Shown: in pieces, positions 1 to 9,187 of the stretch | Layout of the letters: the number at the start of each line of letters is the position of its first letter | Numbering within the stretch: the stretch's first letter is position 1 | DNA from: Lepturacanthus savala | Taxonomy: Eukaryota; Chordata; Actinopteri; Scombriformes; Trichiuridae | Assembly: GCA_030544235.1 (NCBI GenBank) | Contig: CM060464.1 | Location: 33,685,602-33,749,601, forward strand | DNA length: 64,000 nucleotides | Reading direction: 5' to 3' | The notes under the pieces: generated by a model | Told to the model about the DNA's origin: nothing | The model's database searches: none | What the model saw: only the letters and a program-made list of their open reading frames with translations | Position numbers and translations under genes: made by a program

Positions 1-937
1 TTTAAGAATGAATACATGAACATGGGTCAGCGGTAAGAATTCCTTGCGAGTAGTCACATGAAATGGAATAATGCAAACACCATGGACCCCTTTCAACTGA
101 CTGATAATGAAACCATCGGTCCTGCTAGCCTACAAGGCTGTAGATAATTTTGTCAAAATCGCGCAGAAGTGGTGAATTGTACACTTAAGACACACGGCCA
201 TCGCTTTAAGTGTTTGTTTTAAGTTTGTGAGTTTTTAGAAGAATATAGATACGAAAATGCCCGTCTACTGTATTAGCACAATAAAAATACAATTTAGCGC
301 AAATGAGCAGAACCTTCTTCAGGGAATGCTTCAAAACAACCAAATGAGCTCAAGTCAATGTGTCGCAGCAGTGGGTAAAATGAATAACCAAACGTCCTAC
401 CTTAAAACGTTGTCTTGATACCATGACTTCTTGCGATTATTCCATTTTGATCCACAGGACACAACTGCACTGCTAGCGAGCCATGTTGACTAAGCTACCA
501 TTCCATTGCTACTTCACATCTGGATCCTGTGTAGGCAAACCGTGTGCCCAGACATCACCGAAGCTCCGTCGAACCCAAAACCAGCATACACGGATATGCT
601 AATTATATTATTTCAACCAATATTATATCAAATCCTACTATCACACACGTACTGGAAACACAACTGGTTTGTTTACAGTGCAGATCTCGCGGGAGTAAAC
701 ATCCCTGGGGCTAATTCTACGGGGTGCCTTAGGGGACATTACGGTTGCATCTTCTCACAGTAACGCAGCAAGTTTAACGCATTTCATTACCACTAAATGG
801 TCAGTAGATGGCGCCTTAGCTTCGCAAAAAACATGCAAACGATGCAAATCATTAACAGTATCCAGTAACAGTATAGGCCTATTTAGACCAGCACAGCAGC
901 CCCTGTAATACAAAATATCCAGAGACTCATGGTAATA
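1..937. other. Intergenic, nothing recognised
   Basis: AT-rich sequence with no convincing exon, RNA gene or repeat terminus. A possible 85-codon reading frame at 506-763 has no recognisable domain and no supporting splice context. Confidence 0.5.
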
Positions 938-939
938 TA

Positions 940-1204
940 CAGGTGCTGCCCATATTAATTAGAATATCATGTAGAAATTGTTTTATTTCCACAATTTCAT
1001 CAAGACTGTTACATTTTCTGAGATATCAAAAGTTGAGGGTTTTTTTTTTTTTGAAGACCAAGATGTGCAAAAAAATAAATAATGAATTGTGGGAACAGTT
1101 TAAGATGTAGCTCATGTATTAATAATGAACATTTAACATTATTGATGAAATTGTGGAAATAAAACAACTTTTACATGATATTCTAATTATGTGGGCTACA
1201 CCTG
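940..1204. mobile_element. MITE with about 62-bp terminal inverted repeats, TA target duplication
   Basis: The left end starts CAGGTG and the right end finishes CACCTG. The first ~62 bases and the reverse complement of the last ~62 agree with only a few mismatches, including a shared stretch TTAGAATATCATGTA. TA dinucleotides flank both ends (938-939 and 1205-1206), which fits Tc1/mariner-type insertion. The ~140-bp core has a T run and no coding capacity, so this is a non-autonomous element. The superfamily is inferred from the TA flanks only. Confidence 0.75.
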
Positions 1205-1206
1205 TA

Positions 1207-2098
1207 GTTCAAAGAGATGACAAACTGTCAATTCAATGGGCTCATTTGACAACATTATGTTAAGTAATTTGAGAATTTGACCTAAAATACTTGGTTTGCC
1301 TTTTTTTTCTTTGTATGTTTTCCTGTATGAAGTGTACCATTGTAATATCATCCTAAAGCCATTTTCAACCAAGCTAGTGTTAAAAGTTACTCTACTAAAT
1401 AGCTGAAATTTGGTGATTTCAAAGGATTTTCATATCAGCTTTTTTTTTCTTTTTAAACATTCTAGCCCCTGTACCTCATTGACAGTACATCACAAAAGTC
1501 TCCTCAAAAGTCAGTCTCTTCCAGTAGATTCCACAGAGCTTTCAAGTCATACCAGCCACTTTAGTGTGCAGACACAGTAACCATTTAAGTAAATAAAGAG
1601 GTTAATAAAGTTTATTAATGCTGATACTAATGCAAATCACCCAGCCAGCACACCATATGCCGTTTACAAAGCTGTTTTATTTAAAAACAAAAACAAACAA
1701 ACCTGACTTTCAATAAATGGAGTGGAGTGAATTATATGAAGGATCCAAAAACCTCCCTCCTCCGATCCTTGCCCTGAATAAACGTCTGGGCAATGTCTCT
1801 CCTATTGAGATTTTCCAGCCTTTCTTGGTGGATATGGCACACTGCCATTCCATTCAGCCTTCTTTGGGTCATGTGGCGTGGCGAGGAAAGTCAGATTAAC
1901 AAAAACGCCAAACGGCATTACGTTATTAATGTCCAACGAGGTATTTAAATGTAGGCAACAGGCTACGCGGAGATAGAAGGCGAACGTTTGTCTCTTGCCT
2001 CGTACGATTTTACTTTCACGAGAGGACATTACTTCGAGACTCTCAGAAATGCAATGTGGTATGATTAAGTATATATTTATAAAGTACAATTTACTTAC
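1207..2098. other. Intergenic / possible hAT interior, no gene seen
   Basis: No reading frame with recognisable protein features. 1802-2098 lies downstream of the putative minus-strand hAT exon and would be its first intron if that model is right. AT-rich tracts and an AATAAA-type hexamer near 1590-1610 are present but not attached to any gene model. Confidence 0.4.
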
Positions 2099-2518
2099 AG
2101 AAGTGACTTTTTGAAAAAACGACGCAATAGTCTTTTGCTTTTTTGTTGGCCGTCTCATCATGCCATGCCGTGCTGCTGAACGTGCAGCTAGCTGTCCAAG
2201 TGATCAGTTGGTAACCGTGGCAACCAAAGTCGACGACGACTCCACACTCGTTGCTGCACAGTCTAAACGAATCACTTGCTTGATGCGTGTTGTTACACAC
2301 AACCCGCATCAGCACACACACCTCAGTAAACTAAATATTATGTTAATTCATATTTTGGTTTCCTCGTGATGCTTGAATCAGAAGATTTCAAGACGATAAA
2401 GTTAAAAAAAAAATAAAAATAAAAAATAAGCTACATAAAAGTAGGTGGGACGGATCTACGGTCATTCAAAAGTGGGTGTGTCATGACACACCTGACACAC
2501 CCACTATCTGCGCCCCTG
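2099..2518 (-). mobile_element. 5' end of a decayed hAT-like transposon with first coding exon
   Basis: Read on the minus strand, the element begins at 2518 with CAGGGGCGCAGATA, a hAT-style terminus. An interrupted palindrome built on AGTGGGTGTGTCA follows (about 2471-2505), then an untranslated stretch and a 21-codon exon (2161 down to 2099). That exon starts Met-Met and contains KKQKTIASFF, resembling the basic, Ser-Phe-Phe N-terminus of hAT-derived TTF/ZMYM-type transposase proteins (a family recollection). It ends at a consensus donor GTAAGT (2098-2093) in phase 0. No downstream transposase domain is visible in the window, so the copy is truncated or decayed. An unrelated host gene's first exon is the alternative. 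Confidence 0.45.
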
Positions 2519-3208
2519 GCTACTATATATATATATATTCAAATAAATGACACAAAATTGAATTCCTTAAACTCGCATTTATTTATAACAATCAAGTATG
2601 CAATTGTGTAACAATACAAGCCAAATGTGGTGGTCATCACCATCTAGAAAAATACATAGCATGTGTAACCAATGTAAACTGTTGCTTTTTTATTAAAGCA
2701 ACATTCCGTTCCTTCAAAGTGCAAATGCTTCTTAAAGTTACATTTAAAAAAAAAATTCACTTTCAAAATTTCAATCAGAAAACATTTGGCTTTCAGATGA
2801 CCAATACAAACAAAAATGTCAAAGTAACTGCCTGAGGTGATCCTAGGGTTACTGTACTTTTCAAAAAAGCAAAATAAATGGACCATTTTGCCAAGTCACA
2901 AAAACCCAAAACAGGCTGAAGAGTGTGGAGACTATAGTAGAGGAACGTTTTAAGTTATCTGTCTCTGGTTTGTCCTTTTGACTTTCAGTATGGCAGCTTT
3001 CAGTATGGCAGTACTAATACAAAGAAAATTGTCGACTCTTGAAGTTGCATTTGGCTGCTTTACGATTACTAAAATCTAGATGGCTAAAACAGCCCCCATA
3101 CAAAAGTCAAATCAAAATGTTACCATGGTAAATGCCATCATGGCTGACTATGCATTTTGCTACCAGTCTATCTTCACTAGATGTAGCTGTTTCAGGGATT
3201 TAAATTTC
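2519..3208. other. Intergenic, short (TA)n, no gene seen
   Basis: A short TA run sits at about 2524-2538. The rest is AT-rich with frames that have no recognisable features. The low-coordinate end may hold decayed pol sequence downstream of the ERV protease fragment, but I cannot identify reverse transcriptase motifs. Confidence 0.4.
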
Positions 3209-3668
3209 TCATAGTTGTAAATAGCTATGCATAGGGAGTCCACAGTCTTGGCCGGGCTGTGGATTGCCCCACCTTCGTCTGTGGCTATTTCCCATGTGAC
3301 CTGGTCGGTCACATGTTATGAAAGAAAAGACGGGACAGATCTTATTTATTGGCACCCAGTTTTGAGGAAAAAAAGAAGAAGAAACGTATGACACATCTTT
3401 TCCCACATGAAATGAATGAGAAGTTGTGAAACCTGACACATTTTCAGTAAAAGGCCCTATAGAAATTAGAAATAGTAGACTTGTAGTAGATACTGGTAGA
3501 CTCAAAAGAATCCCTCCAACCCCCACAACTCTTACTGTTTCTTTGGATTTTTTCAACTTTATGGATTTTGTTGGTTTTAAATTCGAAAGTGAAGCTCCTG
3601 TATCCACAAGACATAAGGTCTCTATTTACCTCGATCATGAAATTAGGTTCTTCATTTGTTGTTGCCAA
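3209..3668 (-). pseudogene. Endogenous retrovirus protease fragment, frameshifted
   Basis: The minus strand encodes a retroviral aspartic protease remnant. The catalytic signature DTGAS is at about 3593-3604, followed by a VVGVGG segment, an IGPF segment and HSFHV, in the order expected of a retropepsin flap and C-terminal half. The stretch that should precede the active site (EEPNFMIEVNR) is in another frame (3668-3444), so a frameshift lies near 3610. Sequence below about 3300 also changes frame. In life the enzyme would cleave Gag-Pol; this copy cannot encode an intact product. It lies directly downstream of the Gag remnant in the same orientation. The exact ERV class is not resolvable; a fish gamma/epsilon-like element is my guess. 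Confidence 0.65.
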
Positions 3669-3827
3669 TTTAATTAGTGGAGCTTGGATAACATTTCCTT
3701 CTGTTTTAATTTGGTCACTGTCCTGACAGCTCTATGAGTTGTGCGGTGGGGGATGCTGGTATTCCTCCTGAGTTCTCCCTAATGCTGCCATAGGCAGGGT
3801 ATATTTGTTTTGTTGTGCTCTATGTGG

Positions 3828-4504
3828 ACAGTCCCCTACCCAGTGATCTGGCTCACCACAAAAGAAGAAGGATCACATTCTGATTTGATTGATTGTCATG
3901 TATTTCTGTCCCTCCTTCCTCTGTTGTTGGTTCCCCTGCCTCTGCAACCTCTCGGAGCTCCGCCTGTATAGTGAGAAACTTGAACATACATTAGCATTTC
4001 TTGCATTTTATAATATATTTGTTCTGTATTATCCCAATGATGCTGAGCTAGCTCTACTAGTTTATTCATAGGTTTTCCTGAGGACCCAACTGTCATTTGC
4101 ACTTTCAATTAAATTTTTGGTTGAAGGCTACTCACAAAGTTATATGCTGGATCACATTCCGCTGAACAGCTAAAGCTATCACATTGTAGAATGTCTGTGC
4201 TTCTTCGTAGGGTTACTGGGAATTTCACATATCTCCAAATGTGAAGGTCACCAGACATTGATTCATGCGTCACATCAAAGCCAACTGAATTCCTTTGATG
4301 TTCCCCACCTTCCCTTTTGTTGACATCCAAATGTCTTTGTTTTCCTTGTGATTGCTTTGATCTCATGACATAGAAGCTATAGACCCACCACCATTCAGGG
4401 TTGACTTTCTGTAACAGACTTGGTCTGTGACAGTATAGATCACTGAGAATAAATTTCCCACCATACAGCAAACTTGTACAAGACTCTGGAATTTTCTTCA
4501 ACAA
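3828..4504 (-). pseudogene. Endogenous retrovirus Gag remnant (capsid end and nucleocapsid knuckle)
   Basis: Minus-strand frames at 4504-4109 and 4108-3896 read as the C-terminal part of a retroviral Gag. A LVELAQHHWD segment resembles the end of capsid and is followed by an Arg/Gly-rich tract. At 3860-3828 the frame CGEPDHWVGDC reads as the last three ligands of a CCHC zinc knuckle; the first Cys appears to be replaced by Phe. A stop separates the two large frames, so the gene is broken. Order and strand agree with the protease piece at 3668-3209. No LTR is visible on either side. Confidence 0.55.
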
Positions 4505-4959
4505 ACATCACAAAAAAAACCAAAAACTGTAACTAAGCCGATTGCGCAGTATGACATTTTTCGGGGTACTTGTATAGATGCTAGATTTCAGTGCTTCTCT
4601 GACTTCAAACTTCCGATTTACAAGGACAACTGAATGCACCTTGTTGCAAAAACACTGCGACGATCACTTTCTCCTTTATTTAACCTGTTTGTCGACTTAC
4701 GTAGGGACAGTGTGGGAGAGGGGGACAGATCGGTGTCACTGTAAATGTGTCCTCTGTGCTATCTGCGCCCATGCAGACATAAAAAAGTTTTTTTATGTTT
4801 GTATAATATTTATTTTTGAAGGTGCATTTGTAACCCATAGATAGACCCACGCTCTGGTTCTTCCGGCCGGCATCCGACACAGTGCAACAGTTTTCACCCG
4901 TTTTATAAAAGTTAGCGGTTCACCAAGTTAAAGCAAGAGTAACGAGACCGTTGGTTTTA
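4505..4959. other. Intergenic, no gene seen
   Basis: Possible short frames occur on both strands but none has recognisable features. The CCGGCCGG-containing stretch near 4863-4872 may already belong to the hAT fragment that ends at 5119. Confidence 0.35.
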
Positions 4960-5119
4960 AAAATGTAAGCAATAGAAAGTACAGACACTTGTGTGAAAAT
5001 GTAATGACTAGAAGTCAGAAGTAGGCAGAAAAAATAGTAATGGAGTAAAGTATAGATACCTAAAAAGTGTGCTTAAGTACAGTAACAAAGTATTTGTACT
5101 TTATTACTTGACACCTCTG
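4960..5119 (+). mobile_element. Terminal fragment of a non-autonomous hAT element
   Basis: The segment ends in TTACTTGACACCTCTG and carries the AGTATAGATACC / CAGTAACAAAGTA phrases typical of an abundant fish hAT family (from memory of the family). Only one end is present and the inner limit is uncertain. Confidence 0.55.
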
Positions 5120-5639
5120 ATGATACCCCAGTTTTTAAGCTGGAAGTGCTCAGTTCTGATGTTATGTTGTGTGTAGCTCCGAGTTCCGACGTCCAATAAA
5201 GCATCATCTCGACCCATGTGTGGTCCTAGAGGAGCAGGTTCTTTTGCCTGTGCCTGCCGCGTGAACCTGATTCAAATGGCTGAATGATTAACTCAAAGAG
5301 TAAGTGATGATTTATCTATTGAGCCAAAGAAGGAAACAAAAAATCAGCATTTTTTTTCTTTTAAGAACCAAAAGGTATAAATATCCAACGCCTGTTGCCT
5401 TTCCAAATAGACCCCCTATGGAAATGTTACCATCATCACCGCCATGTACTGCTAGTGTCTCTCTGTTTCTGGCAGTTTTGCAGGCCTGAATACCTACCTC
5501 TTGAGTGCTACCTCAGTTTGGATGTTGAATTCCAAAAAAGTTTGAGAAAGAACATGCTCCTCGAGTTGCTTTGTCTTTGATAGTAATGGGATTATGATGA
5601 TGCTGTGTCTTAGGCCACGTGTATAATCTGTTTCAAATT
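5120..5639. other. Intergenic, no gene seen
   Basis: Two overlapping possible frames of about 61 codons (5304-5580) have no recognisable features. A CACGTG-like segment near 5617 and AT-rich tracts suggest the right part may be interior sequence of the neighbouring hAT fragment. Confidence 0.35.
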
Positions 5640-5854
5640 AAGCTTCCAATCTATATATTGGCACCGACTAATTTATTTTATGTATTTTTTTTTTATGTTA
5701 CTTTATACTTTAAGTAGATTTATGAGCACATACTTTTTCAGTTTACTTGAGTAAAGACATCAAGTTGATACGTAAACTTTTACCAGAGTGTTTTTAAACT
5801 GCAGTATCTATACTTTTACTTAAGTAACAAATGTGTGTACTTTTGACACCACTG
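5640..5854 (-). mobile_element. Opposite terminal fragment of a related hAT element, minus orientation
   Basis: Read on the minus strand from 5854 it begins CAGTGGTGTCAAAAGTAC, followed by TTACTTAAGTAAAAGTATAG, the other end type of the same sort of hAT family as 4960-5119. The pair cannot be one simple element, because both segments have their terminus facing right on the plus strand. They are two insertions or a rearranged copy. Confidence 0.55.
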
Positions 5855-5903
5855 ATATAAACCCAGTTTTGTGCAACCGGTTCCCAAAACTCAGTTAAAG
5901 GAA

Positions 5904-5926
5904 GGGTAGGGTTAGGGTTAGGGTTA
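5904..5926 (+). repeat. Short interstitial telomere-like repeat
   Basis: About three consecutive GGGTTA units (GGGTTAGGGTTAGGGTTA preceded by GGGTA). Too short to be a telomere; probably chance or an end-joining scar. Confidence 0.8.
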
Positions 5927-6091
5927 AACTTGCTTCAAGCAGGCAGCATTTAAAAAAAAACACCTCACAAGACCAACCCCCTGTCTCCAGACTCCCCCGT
6001 GAAGCCACGTCCCCAGAGAACAGGAGCGTGCACCACTTGTTCTCGAAGGTTAGCGAATGCAACGCTACTACATTCCGCTACGTTTTTTCGT

Positions 6092-7234
6092 ATGGCTCAT
6101 TCACAGGTAAAAAAATTCCTCACAACATCATAATTAACCTAAAAGACGAACATTATGGCTATTTAAAGTTATATTTATTAATATATTAGATTAGAGGTTT
6201 GACTTTTCAGTTTTTATTTTTATAGGTGTAAGCCAGTAAAAACAGCAAATCTCTGTTAACTGTTCGCCTTGTTGCTTTGAACGCATTGAGCAGTGTATAT
6301 CACCATTATGTTTTTTTTGACCAAATATCTTTACAGTAGTGTGCAGAACTTTACATCATAGCTAAAGTTATCCTAATTTATCAAGTTTATAATATGTAGC
6401 TGAATCACAAGTGTGTTTTGTTTGACTTTTAGCTGTGTTAAATAAATTGTTCATTTATTTAGAGCTTCCATGATGAGAGCCTTGTTGGTTCTGATTCTGA
6501 TTATACTCTGGAGCCATCTACATCCAGAGAACAACCCCAGCGACATGTAAGAGGAGCACCAAGGGCCCGAAGAGGAAGAAGAGGAAGAGGAAGGGCACGC
6601 GGAGACCGGACAAGTGGTCTTGTAGACGAAGACATAAAAAGAGTACAAGATCTTCAAGCCCGAAGGATTGCTGACGAGCAGGTATTTATCACATTACTTC
6701 TCTGTTATCCATTTTAAATAGCCCATTATAACTGATTTTATTTTGTTAGTTTTTATTGTTTTCATGTATAACTTATGCTTTTATGTAGCACTTTGAGATT
6801 GTTTTCAATGAAAATGCATTACAAATCAAATGATATTGCTTTTTAAATGTATCTTGCCTCTGACAAAGTACTGTTTTTATCTTAATCGAGTTTTCAGTGA
6901 CTTGTTAACTTACCTATAATGGACTGTATACATAAAATACAAGGACAACATGGCTGTTCTTTAGAGTTTGTTATTTTATTTACAGGCCAGGATTCACTCA
7001 CTGAGCTTAGCACAATCACATGAACTGCTGGAGCTCTGTCTGACCCGTGACTTCAGTCTAATGCTCGACGTGCTCCAACTTACATCCAGTGCCCCTCCAT
7101 CAGACCCCCCAGCTGCAGGGCGACCCCCATGGTGTGTCTACACAAACTGCCAGGAGATGCCCACGGATATAGAGAGAAAATGCTGTGGACAAGTTCAGGA
7201 CTCCTGCTACTGGCAGTTGTGTGGATCTGTATGA
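6092..7234 (+). CDS. Small three-exon gene: Arg/Gly-rich protein with P2X7-like Cys-rich C-terminal domain
   Basis: Model: exons 6092-6106, 6463-6681 and 6986-7234, giving 160 aa. Both introns are GT-AG and phase 0 (donors CAG|GTAAAA and CAG|GTATTT; acceptors TTTATTTAG and TTTATTTACAG). Residues 1-34 are acidic and Ser-rich, 35-54 form an RG-rich basic tract, 58-95 are probably helical, and 126-157 carry a WC-x4-C ... MPTD-x-E-x2-CC ... C-x4-C pattern. That pattern resembles the intracellular C-terminal domain of P2X7 receptors, known in teleosts as small stand-alone 'P2X7-like' proteins without the channel (family knowledge, not searched). No membrane segment is present, so it is not itself a receptor. 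The C-terminal domain is shorter than in P2X7. A polyadenylation signal follows at 7255. The start was chosen because ATG-GCT-CAT-TCA-CAG ends at a donor that keeps the frame. The function is unknown, and it could be TE-associated. Confidence 0.55.
6785..6835 (+). repeat. Retroposon-tail-like segment in intron 2
   Basis: GTAGCACTTTGAGATTG followed by a degenerate 'GCATTACAAATCAAATG' resembles the 3' tails of fish LINE/SINE retroposons. It is short and decayed. Confidence 0.35.
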
Positions 7235-7254
7235 TATATTTAAAGTTAAAACTA

Positions 7255-7260
7255 AATAAA
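7255..7260 (+). promoter_or_regulatory. Polyadenylation signal AATAAA
   Basis: The canonical hexamer lies 21 bases after the stop codon of the 160-aa gene model. Confidence 0.55.
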
Positions 7261-7489
7261 TCACAGTTTATTGGTCAGGAGACTCAAGAAAATAAAAAAA
7301 AAACATTAAAACAAAGACATATAGAATATATCAGGATCACATCAAGAAAAAAAGAGTAAAAACTATGAATACACATTTAAACTACTCAGGACTTTCAGTG
7401 GGAAAATAATGATGAATAAAATAATTACTTTTTAATCTCTAAATCGTTGAATTATCAAATTTATCGGTTTCGGAATCTTCTGGAAGGAC
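7261..7489. other. Spacer between gene end and next promoter
   Basis: A-rich sequence with no reading frame of interest. It separates the polyadenylation signal from a CRE-containing promoter-like segment. Confidence 0.5.
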
Positions 7490-7556
7490 TGACGTCATCA
7501 TCCAGCATAGACAGCGGCCATCTTGTTCTCTCCCTTTGACTCTCAGCTCCACTCAG
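7490..7556 (+). promoter_or_regulatory. Promoter-like segment with CRE and YY1 motif
   Basis: A perfect palindromic cAMP response element TGACGTCA lies at 7490-7497. GCGGCCATCTTG at 7514-7525 matches the YY1 core found at many housekeeping transcription starts. A pyrimidine-rich initiator-like stretch follows. Joined across the hAT insertion, it leads into the exon that ends at 9187, so this is probably the core promoter of a plus-strand transcript whose later exons I cannot identify. Confidence 0.5.
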
Positions 7557-7847
7557 TAGTTATGGGAATTGTCGTTCACTTTGAAGAACTAGTTCAGTTC
7601 AGACCGTTCAGTAAAAAAACCCATTCATTTCGTTCATTTCGTTCACTCTGTGCTTTCTGCTTTCCTATTCAACAAATAAAATGCAACAAAATGATTTCTG
7701 ATGTCAGACATGGAACCACCAGCTTATTTTATTTGACAAAAATAACTGCTCAATTAAATGTACAATCAAAAATAAACAAACAAGTATGAAATTAACTATT
7801 AACATAATATTAAGATGCTGTGTATTGAAAAAAATAAAAAATAATAA

Positions 7848-8335
7848 TGGATCAGTGATCGGTTCGCACCCACTAACAGGGAAGCGGATCAGTGAACGGC
7901 TCGCACCCACTTAGAGGAAAGTAGTTCAGTGAAGTTGAACACTGTACACTGAACTACTTTCCTCTAAGTGGGTGTGAACCGTTCACTGTACTACTTTCCT
8001 CTAAGTGGGTGCGAGCTGTTCACTGAACTACTTTCCTCTAAGTGGGTGTGAGCTGTTCACTGAACTACTTTCCTATTAGTGGGTGCGAGCCATTCACTGA
8101 ACTACTTTCCTTTAAGTGGGTGCAAACCGTTCACTGAACTACTTTCCTCTAAGTGGGTGTGAGCTGTTCACTGAACTACTTTCCTCTAAGTGGGTGCGAA
8201 CCTTTCACTGGTCCGCTTCCCTGTTAGTGGGTGCGAACCGTTCACTGAACCGCTTCCCTGCTAGTGGGTGTGAATCGTTCACTGAACTACTTTCCTCCAA
8301 GTGGGTCTGAGCCACTTAATGAACGGCTTCACGTG
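7848..8335. repeat. Mirrored 37-bp minisatellite
   Basis: About ten plus-oriented units (ACTACTTTCC ... AAGTGGGTG ... GTTCACTGA) repeat every 37 bp, for example at 7954, 7991 and 8028. They are preceded by about two units in reverse orientation (7848-7938), with the flip near 7940-7953. Several units carry the alternative CGCTTCCCTG version. It lies inside the hAT-like element. Confidence 0.85.
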
Positions 8336-8770
8336 AAATAGTTCTGAACGAATCCACTGAATTTAAGGGGAAGCCGTTCAGTGTACGGTTCGCTCTTGTA
8401 CTGTTGGTGTCTGTGTCCTTTTTTTTTTTTTTTTTTTTTTAATATATAGCTTTTTAAAACTCAGACATTTTACAGTAAAGGTTGGTTAAAAACAAGAACA
8501 ACAATAATACTGTTAACATTATTATTAATAATAATAACTATTGTTATTATGCCACACTGAATAATAATAACTATTGTTATTATTATTGTCCTTATTAAAA
8601 ATAACCAATAAATCAGAAATCATTTTGTTGCATTTTATTGTCCAATAGGAAACACACCAGCACACACATACACACATAGACACACGCCCCAACCCCTCCC
8701 CCCCACGATCTGAAATGAACTAGTTCTTCAAAGTGAACGACAATTCCCAAAGTGGCTCGGCGGAGCACCA

Positions 8771-8773
<3 letters not shown>

Positions 8774-8852
<79 letters not shown>
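8774..8852 (+). repeat. (CA)n microsatellite
   Basis: About 79 bp of uninterrupted CA/AC dinucleotides within the hAT-like element. Confidence 0.97.
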
Positions 8853-8854
<2 letters not shown>

Positions 8855-9059
8855 CCCGCCCTCTTCACGCGTGTAGTACAATCAGGAGAGCTGCTGCTGT
8901 TTTCTAGCTCGCCGAGGGAGGAAATATGATCGGTGACCAGACTGTTCAGCCAATTAAGGACGCCTCGAACGAAAAGAACAGGTCTTTTCGAGGAAGTGAA
9001 CTAGTTCACCCCGTTCACTAAAAAGAACTAGTTCTTTTGATTCGTTCACTACCACTCAG

Positions 9060-9187
9060 AGAACAAAGGACTTTGCTGCTGCTCCGCTGTTTATTGGACT
9101 ATTCGACAGATTTCGACGAAAATCGCATGTTTGTGGATTATTTAATCGTTTCCTTGAATCCCGGACGCCTGTGACCGGCTTCAACAG
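9060..9187 (+). other. Probable 5' untranslated exon (right half) with splice donor
   Basis: GC-richer than its surroundings and ends TTCAACAG|GTAAGATAG, a near-perfect donor at 9187/9188. Together with 7526-7556 it would form one exon interrupted by the hAT-like element. One short upstream frame starts at the ATG near 9127. The downstream coding exons are not identifiable before the retroelement cluster. Confidence 0.45.

Larger units (their letters stand above)
7557..9051. mobile_element. hAT-like non-autonomous element with perfect 8-bp TSD
   Basis: CCACTCAG occurs immediately left (7549-7556) and right (9052-9059) of this segment. Its ends are TAGTTATGGGAATTG and, reversed, TAGTGAACGAATC; an 8-bp duplication with TAG-type termini fits hAT transposons. 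Both ends carry the GAACTAGTTC palindrome. The left ~35 bases recur inverted at about 8717-8751, and an AAATGCAACAAAATGATTTC block is likewise mirrored (7679 and about 8620). The interior holds a mirrored 37-bp minisatellite and a CA microsatellite. No transposase is encoded. Confidence 0.75.

Noticed and set aside
506..763. 85-codon plus-strand frame
   Set aside because: No domain, no start or splice context, ordinary base composition; probably chance.
2644..2886. 80-codon minus-strand frame rich in Phe and Cys
   Set aside because: AT-rich low-complexity composition with no recognisable motif.
4960..5854. A single hAT element spanning both terminal fragments
   Set aside because: Both termini face the same way on the plus strand, which a simple inverted-ended element cannot do.
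5904..5926. True telomere end
   Set aside because: Only about three units, with ordinary sequence on both sides.
8613..8849. Minus-strand Cys-Val repeat frame
   Set aside because: Translation of the CA microsatellite.
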